From: Tenebrionibacter intestinalis
GTDB lineage: Bacteria > Pseudomonadota > Gammaproteobacteria > Enterobacterales > Enterobacteriaceae
Direction of reading: 5' to 3'
Length of the DNA: 64,000 bases
Assembly (NCBI RefSeq): GCF_016632365.1
Contig: NZ_JAEPBH010000015.1
Coordinates: 21,898 to 85,897, forward strand
The notes below the pieces were generated by a model, which did no database searches, was not told the origin of the DNA, and saw nothing but the letters and a program-made list of their open reading frames with translations. Positions 35,518 to 45,153 of this stretch are shown here, piece after piece. Within the stretch, counting starts at the first letter, position 1. Each line of letters starts with the position of its first letter. Both the position numbers and the translations under genes were made by a program.

Positions 35518-37478
35518 GACATTTTACGTCCGATTACACAGTCGTCAGAGGCAATCAACGTGCCGGTATTGCCGGCTATCTGATGCCCCGGCATCTGGCG
35601 TATCTGGACGAACTGATTTGCCAGCGTCCAGGCGTCAGCGCCCATCGCATACAGGCGCGCCAGCGAATAATCGTTGCGCGACGCCGCCAGCGCCTGCTGT
35701 TGAAAAGCAGGGTTGCTGCCTGAAAGCGCCGGAATTTCACTGTATTCCAGCCCCTCCATTTCCAGACGGAAATCAGCGCCTGCGCCGCTTTGTGCGCTGC
35801 GCGAGCTGGCATAGAGCTGGACGCTGCTGCGGCTGCCGGTACGCATGGCGATCATCGGTTTAATCAATGCCAATTCGCTGCGTGTGGCCACAATATATAC
35901 CGCATCCACATTGCCGGGCGTATCCTGGGCCTCCAGCGGCTGCGCAGGAACAGATGCGTTGTCTGCAAGGGCAGGCGCTTCCCGTTCAGTGGTGACCGGC
36001 GTTCCGGTCAGGGTTAGCCCTGTTCCGCGGTTGATTGCGCTGCGTAATTCGGCCTGGGCGCCGAAACGCTGCTGCAATACCGTATCGCCGCCCTGCTGTT
36101 GCCAGGCGTTAGCAAAAGCGCGCGTCACGCGGTCGCCCAGCGCGTTGCCCGGCGCCAGCAGCAGCGGGCGACGGTAGCCCTGCGCCCAAATATGCTCGGC
36201 GGCATCGCGGGCTTCATCTTCCGGAGAGAGCGCAAAGTAACAAACATTCGCACGGTTGCTGATATGTCCGGGTTGGTTAAGCGCCAGGACATTAAGGGGG
36301 GTATTGCTGGTGAGCATACGCTCAACGTCAGGCTTTAGCAGCGGACCGACGACCAGCGAAGCGCCGTCCCGTTGCGCCTGCGCCAGGATCTGGCTGACCG
36401 GTTGCTCCGTGGTGTCGTAAACGCGGACTTCTGCCGGAGTTTGCGCAGCGCTGGCGGCAGGCGTGGGCTGTGAATCCGCCTGCAATGGCGAGACAGACGA
36501 GTGGTTTTCAAGCAGTTCATCGACCGGCGCATTGGCTGGGCTGACCACATCGCCGCCGTTTGGCGTCTCTGCATAAGCAGGCGTAGGCTGTGTATCGGCG
36601 GCCGACGGACTGGTTTGCAGCAGTCCGTTTCGCGCGTCTTCAAACCCCCTTTTGAGCGCCTGGCCAAACACGCCGGCCTGGCCGTTGAGCGGCAGCAGTA
36701 GGGCAATTATGTTGGTTGTTGCGTGAGCGTTTTGCAGGTTATTCAACGCGCCAGGCAGCATTGTCGCGCCGGGGTTTTGCGGATAGCGGATGCGCCAGTC
36801 AGCAATGCCTGCTTTTAGCGCCTGTAAATTGTTGCGCTTGCTAAACCAGATTTGCTGTAAGTCGAGCCAACCCTGCAGTGTATTTTCCCGGGCGTTAATG
36901 ACCAACGCGCGCGCCTGCTCCTCAGGCATGGCGCTAAGCGCCTGCCAGGTTGCGTCGATATTCTTTTGTTTCGCATCTCCCTGTAGCGAGGGCTCCTGCG
37001 CAATCAGCGCGCGCAGTAAACTCAGGGAGGGTTTGCCCTGGCTTGCGTTGATTTGCAACTGCCAGTAGCGCGCCTGCTGCGGCGCTTCCAGTTCATCGGG
37101 GTTGATGCTCGCCAGACGCGTGCGCGCGCCGGCGTAATCCTGGCGCAGTAGCGCAATTTCGGCGCTCAGCAGCGCATATTCGCGCCCCTGTTGGCCGCTC
37201 AGCCCGTGCGGTAGTTTGCCGTAAAGTTCGATAGCCTGGGGATTATCGCCTTCTTTTAACAAAGCGCGTATGGCAAGTAATTGCCAGTTTGTCCTGTTAT
37301 CATCACGGCTTTGCTGCATTTGCTGTAAATAAAACGCGGAATTACCCTGTGTATCAGCCTGCAACAGAGACGCGCTCTGGTCTTTAGACTGAATGCCACA
37401 GCCGGAAAAAAGCATTGCGGCCAGCAGGACTGGCAGGCAGCGCCCGGCTTTAGAACGAAAAATTTTAGACGGTACCAT
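35475..37478 (-). CDS. lpoA: Penicillin-binding protein activator LpoA
   Basis: 667 residues. Outer-membrane lipoprotein (lipobox LFSGC near residue 23) that reaches through the periplasm and activates PBP1A (MrcA). The N-terminal TPR-like domain has [20 protein letters not shown]; the C-terminal part is a periplasmic-binding fold ([60 protein letters not shown]). Pro/Ala/Gln-rich linker sequence about residues 290-345 varies between species. Divergent from rsmI with 60 bases between. Confidence 0.95.
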   Translation of the reverse strand: MVPSKIFRSKAGRCLPVLLAAMLFSGCGIQSKDQSASLLQADTQGNSAFYLQQMQQSRDDNRTNWQLLAIRALLKEGDNPQAIELYGKLPHGLSGQQGREYALLSAEIALLRQDYAGARTRLASINPDELEAPQQARYWQLQINASQGKPSLSLLRALIAQEPSLQGDAKQKNIDATWQALSAMPEEQARALVINARENTLQGWLDLQQIWFSKRNNLQALKAGIADWRIRYPQNPGATMLPGALNNLQNAHATTNIIALLLPLNGQAGVFGQALKRGFEDARNGLLQTSPSAADTQPTPAYAETPNGGDVVSPANAPVDELLENHSSVSPLQADSQPTPAASAAQTPAEVRVYDTTEQPVSQILAQAQRDGASLVVGPLLKPDVERMLTSNTPLNVLALNQPGHISNRANVCYFALSPEDEARDAAEHIWAQGYRRPLLLAPGNALGDRVTRAFANAWQQQGGDTVLQQRFGAQAELRSAINRGTGLTLTGTPVTTEREAPALADNASVPAQPLEAQDTPGNVDAVYIVATRSELALIKPMIAMRTGSRSSVQLYASSRSAQSGAGADFRLEMEGLEYSEIPALSGSNPAFQQQALAASRNDYSLARLYAMGADAWTLANQFVQIRQMPGHQIAGNTGTLIASDDCVIGRKMSWLKYQQGRIVAVN

Positions 37479-37538
37479 ACTGTATCCAGTGTTATTTTAC
37501 CCAGCGGTCAATATTAAATCGGCAATACGGATGAAACA

Positions 37539-38414
37539 ATGAAACAACTCGATTCAGCAGTGATTTCAGAAGGTACGCTATACATTGTACCGACGCCTAT
37601 CGGCAACCTCAGCGACATAACGCGACGTGCGCTGGAGATTTTACAGGCCGTTGATCTGATTGCCGCTGAAGATACCCGCCATACCGGACTTTTACTCCAG
37701 CATTTCGCCATTAATGCGCGAATGTTTGCTCTGCACGACCATAACGAACAACAAAAAGCCGAAACACTGCTGGCGAAGCTGCGTGAAGGCCAGACGATAG
37801 CGCTGGTTTCCGACGCCGGCACGCCGCTTATTAACGATCCGGGCTACCATCTGGTGCGCGCCTGTCGTGACGCGGGCGTGCGTGTGGTGCCGTTGCCGGG
37901 ACCGTGCGCGGCTATCGCCGCGCTGAGCGCCGCCGGGTTGCCGTCAGACCGTTTTTGTTATGAAGGTTTTTTGCCTGCAAAATCCAAAGGCCGCCGCGAC
38001 GCGCTACAGGCGCTGGAGCAGGAGCCGCGCACGCTGATTTTTTACGAATCCACTCACCGCTTGCTCGACAGCCTGGCGGATATCCGCGCGGTGTTCGGCG
38101 AAGCGCGCTACGTGGTGCTGGCGCGTGAGCTGACGAAAACCTGGGAGTCGATTTACGGCGCGCCGGTAGGTGAGCTGCTGGCGTGGGTAAAGGAAGATGA
38201 AAACCGCCGCAAAGGCGAAATGGTGCTGATCGTCGAGGGCTATAAGGCTAACGAAGAAGCGCTGCCCGCCGAGGCGCTGCGCACGCTGGCGCTGTTACAG
38301 GCTGAGTTGCCGCTGAAAAAGGCGGCGGCGCTGGCGGCAGAAATCCATGGCGTGAAGAAAAACGCGTTATATAAATATGCGCTGGCGCTGCAGGCTAACG
38401 ACCCGGCCACCTGA
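37539..38414 (+). CDS. rsmI: 16S rRNA (cytidine1402-2'-O)-methyltransferase RsmI
   Basis: 291 residues. Methylates the ribose of C1402 of 16S rRNA in the decoding centre with SAM. Tetrapyrrole-methylase fold: [90 protein letters not shown]. The C-terminal helical extension ends [13 protein letters not shown]. Divergent from lpoA as in other enterobacteria. Confidence 0.96.
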   Translation: MKQLDSAVISEGTLYIVPTPIGNLSDITRRALEILQAVDLIAAEDTRHTGLLLQHFAINARMFALHDHNEQQKAETLLAKLREGQTIALVSDAGTPLINDPGYHLVRACRDAGVRVVPLPGPCAAIAALSAAGLPSDRFCYEGFLPAKSKGRRDALQALEQEPRTLIFYESTHRLLDSLADIRAVFGEARYVVLARELTKTWESIYGAPVGELLAWVKEDENRRKGEMVLIVEGYKANEEALPAEALRTLALLQAELPLKKAAALAAEIHGVKKNALYKYALALQANDPAT

Positions 38415-38778
38415 AGCGCGCTCTGGCAATGCCTGGCCGCGAAGAAGCGTGGAATATCCCAACGTGGGGCAATCTGCCGTATTTCTACGCCGTCCGGAAG
38501 GAAGGTTTACTCGCCGGGGCGGCAATAACGCCGTGATTGAGAAAATTAATAATCAATGGGTTAAGCGAACCTGCGCGTTGCCGCGTAAACCAGCCTTTGC
38601 GACAGGTTTCTGGCGGGTCATGCATACCAGACAGGTGGTTAAGTCGGCTTTGTGAATGCCTTTTGCACAGCGCTAAAAGGCATGGAGATTGTTGAATGAC
38701 GCCAGGCCAAACGGACTCGGCCGCAAGCGGCTGCAATGTACAAGCGTATCCACGCGTTGATTTACATCGGAATGCCGC

Positions 38779-38810
38779 AAAGCGGGCAAATCCTCGTTTT
38801 TGCCCGCTTT
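38779..38810 (+). terminator. Strong hairpin downstream of rsmI
   Basis: AAAGCGGGCAAA (38779-38790) and TTTGCCCGCTTT (38799-38810) form a 12-bp perfect stem with an 8-base loop; the A- and T-rich ends suit a bidirectional terminator. The 365 bases between rsmI and this hairpin hold no convincing gene. Confidence 0.7.
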
Positions 38811-38823
38811 ATCGCCATTGTGG

Positions 38824-39002
38824 AGCATGGCATGACGCCATGCCCGGATTGTTGGCAAAAAAGGGAAAAACGGTTTTTTTCCTTTTTTGTGGTAAGCAGG
38901 CGAAAATCAATGCATTGATTTTCCTTTTTTATTGTGTTTCATCCATCCTGTCTGTGAAAGGATGGGGTTTGCCAGCCGTCTTAGCATGGCATGACGCCAT
39001 GC
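38824..39002. repeat. Hairpin-bracketed intergenic repeat, copy 1
   Basis: The 20-bp hairpin sequence AGCATGGCATGACGCCATGC occurs at 38824-38843 and again, identical, at 38983-39002. Between them lies a core of about 140 bases that is clearly similar to the core at 55525-55665 (shared pieces GTGGTAAG, AATCAATGCATTGATTTT, TTTTATTGT, TTTCATCC, AGGATGGGGTTTG, CAG.CAGTCT-type end). The core itself holds a purine/pyrimidine hairpin (AAAAAAGGGAAAAA...TTTTTTCCTTTTTT), the palindrome AAAATCAATGCATTGATTTT and a CATCC...GGATG stem. It sits between convergent rsmI and garD; the right hairpin plus T-run also looks like a terminator. Confidence 0.75.
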
Positions 39003-39015
39003 TTTTTTATTGCGG

Positions 39016-40587
39016 TCAGGTCACTGGCGCGGGGTTAAACACCGCCAGTTGATTATACAGCCCCCATTGATCCGAATATGTTTTTTTACGTCCGCTGGCC
39101 ACGTCGAGAATAAAGTGAAATAACTTCCAGCCTACATCTTCAATGCTCTCTTCGCCTGTGGCGATAGTGCCTGCGTTGATATCCATCAAATCATGCCAGC
39201 GCCGGGCAAGCTCCGTGCGCGTCGCCATTTTTATCACCGGCACTGCCGCCAGGCCGTATGGCGTGCCGCGCCCGGTGGTAAACACCTGCACCGTAATGCC
39301 GGATGCCAATTGCTGCGTGCCGCAGATAAAATCGCTGGCGGGCGTGGCGGCGTAAATAAGACCGCGCTTCGTCGGGCGTTGCCCGGGGGAGAGCACTTCG
39401 GCAATGGCGCTTTTGCCTGATTTAGCGATTGAGCCGAGCGCTTTTTCCACCACGTTAGCCAGGCCGCCTTTTTTATTGCCCGGTGACGGATTGGCGCTGC
39501 GATCGGTTTTTCCCATATCAAGATAGTTGTCATACCAGGCCATCTCTTCCAGCAGCCGTTTGCCTACCTCTTCGCTGGCCGCGCGCGGCGTCAACAGATG
39601 TATAGCGTCGCGGACCTCTGTGACTTCTGAGAACATGACCGTTGCGCCGCAGCGCACCAGCAGATCGGAGGCGTAGCCTACCGCCGGGTTAGCCGTCACG
39701 CCGGAAAAGGCGTCGCTGCCGCCGCACTGCATTCCCACCACTAACTCGCTGGCCGGGAAGGTTTCGCGCCGGCGCGCGTTGAGTTTTTCCAGGTGACGTT
39801 CGGCGGTCTGTAAGATCGCATCCACCATTGCGCGAAAGCCGGTATAGCGTTCATCCTGCAGGCGTACCACACTGGCGCCGTCTGTGGCACAAAGCTGTAT
39901 ATCATCGCTGCCTTCAAGCAGGCGTTCCGGCTGGAGTTTTTCGCAGCCGAGACCCACGACCATCACTTCGCCGCCAAAGTTGGGGTTAAGGGCGATATTG
40001 TGAATGGTGCGAATCGGCACGACTGCGGCAGGCGCGTTAATCGCCACGCCGCAGCCGTATAGATGATTCAGCCCGACTACGCCGTCCACATTGGGATAGC
40101 GCGGCAGCAGATCGCGTTCAATGATTTTCACCACATAATCAACCACGCCCGCCACGCAGTGTACGCTGGTGGTAATGCCAAGCAGGTTACGGGTGCCGAC
40201 ACTGCCGTTCGGATTGCGGTAGCCTTCAAAGGTATAGCCCGCCAGCGGCGCCAGCGGCTCCGGTATTCGGGTCGCCAGCGGCAGGCTATTGAGCGGCGGC
40301 GCTTTCGGCAACCTCACCAGAGACTCATCAATCCAACTGCCGCGTGGAATGTGGCGTTGGGCATAGCCAATAATTTCGCCATAACGCACGATTTCACCGC
40401 CTTCGGGAATATCCGCCAGCGCGGTTTTATGCCCCTGTGGAATATGCTCCGTGAGCGTCAGCCCATCGGGAAAGCGCGTACCGGCTTTAAGGCCGCCGTC
40501 ATTGACGATAATTGCCACATTATCATCGTGGTGCACTTTTATATAAAAAGCGGCAGGGGGGGATTGTTGAATTTTAATCTCAGCCAT
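39016..40587 (-). CDS. garD: Galactarate dehydratase GarD
   Basis: 523 residues. Iron-dependent lyase that dehydrates galactarate (mucate) to 5-keto-4-deoxyglucarate. UxaA family: N-terminal SAF-like part ([40 protein letters not shown]) and the main domain with [64 protein letters not shown] and [13 protein letters not shown]. Divergent from garL-garR as in E. coli, where CdaR controls both sides. Confidence 0.95.
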   Translation of the reverse strand: MAEIKIQQSPPAAFYIKVHHDDNVAIIVNDGGLKAGTRFPDGLTLTEHIPQGHKTALADIPEGGEIVRYGEIIGYAQRHIPRGSWIDESLVRLPKAPPLNSLPLATRIPEPLAPLAGYTFEGYRNPNGSVGTRNLLGITTSVHCVAGVVDYVVKIIERDLLPRYPNVDGVVGLNHLYGCGVAINAPAAVVPIRTIHNIALNPNFGGEVMVVGLGCEKLQPERLLEGSDDIQLCATDGASVVRLQDERYTGFRAMVDAILQTAERHLEKLNARRRETFPASELVVGMQCGGSDAFSGVTANPAVGYASDLLVRCGATVMFSEVTEVRDAIHLLTPRAASEEVGKRLLEEMAWYDNYLDMGKTDRSANPSPGNKKGGLANVVEKALGSIAKSGKSAIAEVLSPGQRPTKRGLIYAATPASDFICGTQQLASGITVQVFTTGRGTPYGLAAVPVIKMATRTELARRWHDLMDINAGTIATGEESIEDVGWKLFHFILDVASGRKKTYSDQWGLYNQLAVFNPAPVT

Positions 40588-41130
40588 TATCGTCTCCAGT
40601 AATACACCGCTTAACAGGAAATAAGCGCAATGAAAACGTGGGTTACTTGTTTAAGCAGCGCAAAGAAAAGCATGGGGGAAGTAATAGGGCAAAAATGTGA
40701 GGAAGATCGCCTTAAATGTACCCACCTGGCGCATGGAAGGCGTCAGGTTCGAGTTCTGTGGCGTAGACCCCACAGCTTCAGGCATATGTCGATAAAAAGC
40801 GTTTTTTATAATTTATATATTGGGCATATGTCCAGTGATGCGCCAGGGCCGGTTGTTTATAATAAGTGCGTTTTTGCTTTTCTTCAGTTAGCACAGGCGC
40901 TGAGTAATTCATCGCCGTGAATAAAAAAGCCCTTTTATTTATATCCCCGGCTTTGTACTCACAAGCGCGCTACCGCTTGCGTTATTTTTAATGCGGGCAA
41001 TAACCGGTGCTGTTTTGTCGCTACTGAGTGGTTGTCTCTGGCCTGGGGCTGGGGGTTATTGTCCAGGCCTGTGTAAGCGATATTCAACGTTTGGCATTGC
41101 AAATAACGACTCAGGCAAAGGTTAATGCAA
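40588..41130. other. garD/garL divergent control region
   Basis: About 540 bases between the divergent gar units. Nothing like garP (galactarate/glucarate transporter), which stands before garL in E. coli, is left. A possible weak CRP site AAATGTGAGGAAGATCGCC lies at about 40693-40711. Short plus-strand ORFs here lack any protein-like pattern. Confidence 0.45.
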
Positions 41131-41901
41131 ATGAATGACAACATTTTTCCTAATAAATTTAAGGCCGCGCTGGCGGCGCACCGGACTCAGATTGGCTGCT
41201 GGTCGGCGCTGGCGAACCCGATCAGTACCGAGGTGCTGGGGCTGGCGGGCTTTGACTGGATCGTGCTGGACGGCGAGCATGCGCCGAATGATATCACTAC
41301 GTTTGTTCCGCAGCTTATGGCGCTCAAAGGCAGCGTGAGCGCGCCGGTAGTGCGCGCGCCGACCAACGATCCGGTAATTATCAAACGCCTGCTGGATATT
41401 GGTTTTTATAACTTTTTGATCCCGTTTGTGGAAAGCCGGGAAGAAGCTGAACGGGCGGTGGCTTCCACGCGTTATCCGCCCCGCGGTATTCGCGGTGTTT
41501 CCGTAAGCCACCGCAGTAATGGTTATGGCACTACCCCGGATTATTTCAGCCAGATCGACAACAATATCGCCGTTCTGGTGCAGATTGAAAGCCAGCCCGG
41601 GCTGGACAACCTTGAGGCGATTGCCGCTACAGACGGCGTAGATGGCCTCTTTGTCGGGCCTGGCGATCTTTGCGCGGCGCTGGGCTACCTTGGTAACCCG
41701 TCGCACCCGGAGGTGCAGCGCGCTATCAGGCATATTTTTGCTTGTGCGAAGACACACGGCAAACCGGCGGGCATTCTCGCCCCGGCGGAAGCAGACGCCC
41801 GGCGTTACCTGGAGTGGGGCGCAACCTTTGTCGCCGTAGGCAGCGACCTTGGCGTGTTCCGCGCCGCTACGCAGAAGCTGGCGGATCTCTTTAAAAAGTA
41901 A
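41131..41901 (+). CDS. garL: 5-keto-4-deoxy-D-glucarate aldolase GarL
   Basis: 256 residues from ATG 41131 ([20 protein letters not shown]), matching E. coli; the ATG at 41125 lies too close to AAAGG. HpcH/HpaI-type class II aldolase that splits 5-keto-4-deoxyglucarate to pyruvate and tartronate semialdehyde. Seen are [51 protein letters not shown] and [17 protein letters not shown] with metal ligands Glu and Asp. First gene of a unit with garR. Confidence 0.95.
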   Translation: MNDNIFPNKFKAALAAHRTQIGCWSALANPISTEVLGLAGFDWIVLDGEHAPNDITTFVPQLMALKGSVSAPVVRAPTNDPVIIKRLLDIGFYNFLIPFVESREEAERAVASTRYPPRGIRGVSVSHRSNGYGTTPDYFSQIDNNIAVLVQIESQPGLDNLEAIAATDGVDGLFVGPGDLCAALGYLGNPSHPEVQRAIRHIFACAKTHGKPAGILAPAEADARRYLEWGATFVAVGSDLGVFRAATQKLADLFKK

Positions 41902-41930
41902 ACACTTTCAGCCTATTGAGAGGGAACAAG

Positions 41931-42824
41931 ATGACGACGTTAAAAGTAGGTTTCATTGGCCTTGGCATCATGGGTAAACCCATGAGCAAAAATCTTCTGA
42001 AAGCGGGCTATTCGCTGGTGGTGCTGGATCGTAATAAAGAGGCGGTTGCTGAGTTGATGCACGCTGGCGCGGAAAGCGCCGCCACGCCGAAAGCGGTGGC
42101 GGAATGCTGCGACGTAGTGATTACTATGCTGCCGAACTCGCCGCAGGTAACAGAGGTGGCGCTGGGTGAGAATGGCCTGCTTGAGGGCGCTCGCTCCGGC
42201 AGTACGCTGATTGATATGAGTTCTATTGCTCCGCTGGCAAGTCGGGAAATTTGTACGGCCTTGCAGGCCAAAGGAATGAATATGTTGGATGCGCCGGTGA
42301 GCGGCGGTGAACCGAAGGCCATTGACGGTACGCTCTCCGTGATGGTGGGCGGCGATAAAGCGCTATTCGATAAGTATTACGACCTGATGAAAGCGATGGC
42401 TGGCTCGGTGGTGCATACTGGCGAAATTGGCGCCGGAAACGTGACCAAACTGGCCAACCAGGTCATTGTGGCGTTAAATATCGCGGCCATGTCTGAAGCG
42501 TTGGTGTTGGCAACTAAAGCCGGGGTAAATCCGGATCTGGTCTATCAGGCGATTCGCGGTGGGCTGGCGGGCAGTACGGTGCTTGACGCCAAAGCGCCAA
42601 TGGTAATGGATCGTAATTTCAGGCCGGGTTTTCGCATCGATCTGCACATTAAAGATTTAGCAAACGCGCTGGATACGTCGCACAGCGTAGGCGCACAGCT
42701 ACCGCTGACAGCGGCGGTTATGGAGATGATGCAGGCGCTGCGTGCCGATGGGCTGGGTTCTGCCGATCACTGCGCGCTGGCGCGCTATTATGAAAACCTG
42801 GCGAAGATTGAAGTGTGTAAATAA
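41931..42824 (+). CDS. garR: Tartronate semialdehyde reductase GarR
   Basis: 297 residues from ATG 41931, which has AGAGGGAACAAG in front. Beta-hydroxyacid dehydrogenase: Rossmann motif VGFIGLGIMGKPMSKNLLKA, substrate-binding DAPVSGGEPKAIDGTLSVMV, and the catalytic Lys in GAGNVTKLANQVIVALNIAA. It reduces tartronate semialdehyde to glycerate. In E. coli garK (glycerate kinase) follows; here rnpB follows at once, so glycerate must be phosphorylated by an enzyme coded elsewhere. Confidence 0.95.
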   Translation: MTTLKVGFIGLGIMGKPMSKNLLKAGYSLVVLDRNKEAVAELMHAGAESAATPKAVAECCDVVITMLPNSPQVTEVALGENGLLEGARSGSTLIDMSSIAPLASREICTALQAKGMNMLDAPVSGGEPKAIDGTLSVMVGGDKALFDKYYDLMKAMAGSVVHTGEIGAGNVTKLANQVIVALNIAAMSEALVLATKAGVNPDLVYQAIRGGLAGSTVLDAKAPMVMDRNFRPGFRIDLHIKDLANALDTSHSVGAQLPLTAAVMEMMQALRADGLGSADHCALARYYENLAKIEVCK

Positions 42825-42986
42825 TCCTCGGGCGCGCAGCGTGCCCGGTTTTTCTGCCAGGCCGCTGCTGGCCTGGAGAGCGTGTTCTTGCGTGGAAATG
42901 ACCAGCGCTGGCTTGGGTTGCGCGGCTGAGTATACGGCAGGCTCTCAGCGGGGCGGCATAGCCGTGAAGGTCATGGCCTGTGTGGG

Positions 42987-43015
42987 GTGACAGCGCAGGC
43001 GAAACGCTCTATACT
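42987..43015 (+). promoter_or_regulatory. rnpB promoter
   Basis: -35 GTGACA (42987-42992) and -10 TATACT (43010-43015) with 17 bases between. Start of transcription is expected about 43022-43024, exactly where the RNase P RNA begins. Confidence 0.8.
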
Positions 43016-43023
43016 CTCGCGCT

Positions 43024-43400
<377 letters not shown>

Positions 43401-43415
43401 TATTCCAGAACAGCG

Positions 43416-43463
43416 CGTTGGCGTATCTCAGGCGCTCAGAAGCCGTAATGAGATACGCCAACG
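43416..43463. repeat. 15-bp perfect inverted repeat after rnpB
   Basis: CGTTGGCGTATCTCA (43416-43430) pairs with TGAGATACGCCAACG (43449-43463), with an 18-base loop. It starts 15 bases after the mature RNase P RNA end. No T-run follows, so it may be a processing or stability element, a factor-assisted terminator, or a repeat element. No gene is seen from 43464 to 43635; that stretch holds another small hairpin (AGCGGACAG/CTGTCCGC near 43608). Confidence 0.65.
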
Positions 43464-43635
43464 GTTGTTATATCCCCATACGCTTTGCCGTGCCTACTAT
43501 CTACAAGAACAAAAACGCCTGTTAAGCGCCGAATCCATACAGGCTTATGCGAAGGTCGAATTTGTTCAGAGAAACATCCATTTTTTAATCGTTCGGTATT
43601 ACGCCGTAGCGGACAGGTCTGTCCGCCAGGCGGCG

Positions 43636-45120
43636 CTACAGGTCTGGCTCCTGAGGCGTTAATTGGGACGCTTTTTTCATGACGTACATTTTTTCATCAG
43701 CATACTGAATGCTTTGCGATAAATTATCTCTGAGCTGAGCGATACCGAATGAAATGCACGGCGTTACGGTATTTTCTCCGAAGGTAAACGTTCTGGCGCC
43801 GATGCGTTGCTGAATGCGTTTCATAATCTGCTGGGCTTTCTTCACCTCATCAACGAGCATGACCACCAGAAATTCATCCCCGCCGTAACGAACGGCAATA
43901 TCCTGGCTTCTTAACTCCGTTTTAATGGCCTGGCCGATAAATATCAGCACCTGGTCGCCCGCGCTGTGTCCGAACAGATCATTGATTTCTTTGAATTTGT
44001 TGCAGTCTATCATTGATACATATCCTTTATACTTCATTTTTTTCTCAATGAAGGGGGATATTTTGCGGGTGTATAAGCCCGTTAAAGGATCGATGAAAGA
44101 GTCGGCCATAGAACGTATAAGCCATTTGTGGATAACGTTTTGCAGCACCAGCCCCACGAAGAACAGTATAATCGCGATAAACTTAAAAGCCGGAAAAGCG
44201 TAGATGCTTTTTAATATATTGATTTCGCTTTCCAGCCGAAAAGTCGTAGACAAATGCGTGCTGATGCGTTCAGTCAGCAAAGGCTGCGACGCGTGGCAAT
44301 CATTGATGCACATGTTTTTTTTCGTCGAAACTTCCTGAACGTAATATGTAACCCAATCTTTGTCGCCAATGATGTTTTTTATCAGCGCGTTGAGTTCGCC
44401 GGTGGTGTGATCGTAAAGGAGGTAGGCGACGGGCGTCTTGCTGTCGTTGAGATCGTAAACAAAGCTAACAACGCTGTAGGTGTTAGCATTCGTAATAATA
44501 TCAAGATAAAGCGGCGTTGCGACGGTTCCCTTACTCATAATGCTGTTTGTTAATTTACGCTTATAGTAATCAGGAATCATTGGGATGTACGCATGCAGAT
44601 CTTGAAACATCTTTGATGTTTTAATATTGAAGCGAGGATATTCCAGCCGCTGGAAAGAGTAGATCATTTTAGTTTTGTCGGTGATAAGGTAACGAAACCC
44701 ATTTTTGGTTGTTAAATCGCTGTTTGCCAGTGTTGACTGGATGATATTGGCTGAATAAACCAGACATTCGGTCATTTTACTGACGGGCTGCAACGCTAAA
44801 AGCGTACCGTAAACCGGGGTGGTCGTTGTTGCAGATGAATAGTTAAATCCATAAAAACCATCGTCTTTATAAACTTTGGGTATACTGCAGAGACTATTTT
44901 TTTTAGTAATAGTAAATTTCGTGGTAATAGCATCAGCAATATTTTCATTCTCATCAAATATACGAATGAGTAGGTTCTTGATTTCTGACGTATTTGTGAT
45001 AATTTCATTCCTTTGCCAGGAAAAAATCAGTAGCGCAGAAACGAACAAAAGCCCGCTACTGATGAATATAGCAGCTATTATAGAACTAATTTTAACTTTA
45101 TAGATTGACAAGATCTGCAT
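43636..45120 (-). CDS. Membrane diguanylate cyclase (GGDEF protein)
   Basis: 494 residues. Two membrane spans (about residues 11-33 and 315-335) enclose a large periplasmic sensor domain (DGFYGFNYSSATTTTPVYGT; cysteine pair CINDCH near residue 275). The cytoplasmic GGDEF domain has DPLTGLYTRK, DCNKFKEINDLFGHSAGDQV and an intact active site RYGGDEFLVVM, so it should make c-di-GMP from two GTP. GC content is clearly lower than in the flanking genes, a sign of horizontal gain. The phosphodiesterase gene lies 33 bases upstream in the same direction. I cannot tie it to one named E. coli cyclase. Confidence 0.88.
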   Translation of the reverse strand: MQILSIYKVKISSIIAAIFISSGLLFVSALLIFSWQRNEIITNTSEIKNLLIRIFDENENIADAITTKFTITKKNSLCSIPKVYKDDGFYGFNYSSATTTTPVYGTLLALQPVSKMTECLVYSANIIQSTLANSDLTTKNGFRYLITDKTKMIYSFQRLEYPRFNIKTSKMFQDLHAYIPMIPDYYKRKLTNSIMSKGTVATPLYLDIITNANTYSVVSFVYDLNDSKTPVAYLLYDHTTGELNALIKNIIGDKDWVTYYVQEVSTKKNMCINDCHASQPLLTERISTHLSTTFRLESEINILKSIYAFPAFKFIAIILFFVGLVLQNVIHKWLIRSMADSFIDPLTGLYTRKISPFIEKKMKYKGYVSMIDCNKFKEINDLFGHSAGDQVLIFIGQAIKTELRSQDIAVRYGGDEFLVVMLVDEVKKAQQIMKRIQQRIGARTFTFGENTVTPCISFGIAQLRDNLSQSIQYADEKMYVMKKASQLTPQEPDL

Positions 45121-45153
45121 TAGACTTCTCGTTGTCGTTAAAAACAGTAAAAA

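Noticed and set aside
40630..40920. 96-residue plus-strand frame between garD and garL
   Set aside because: No protein-like pattern; it covers the expected divergent control region.
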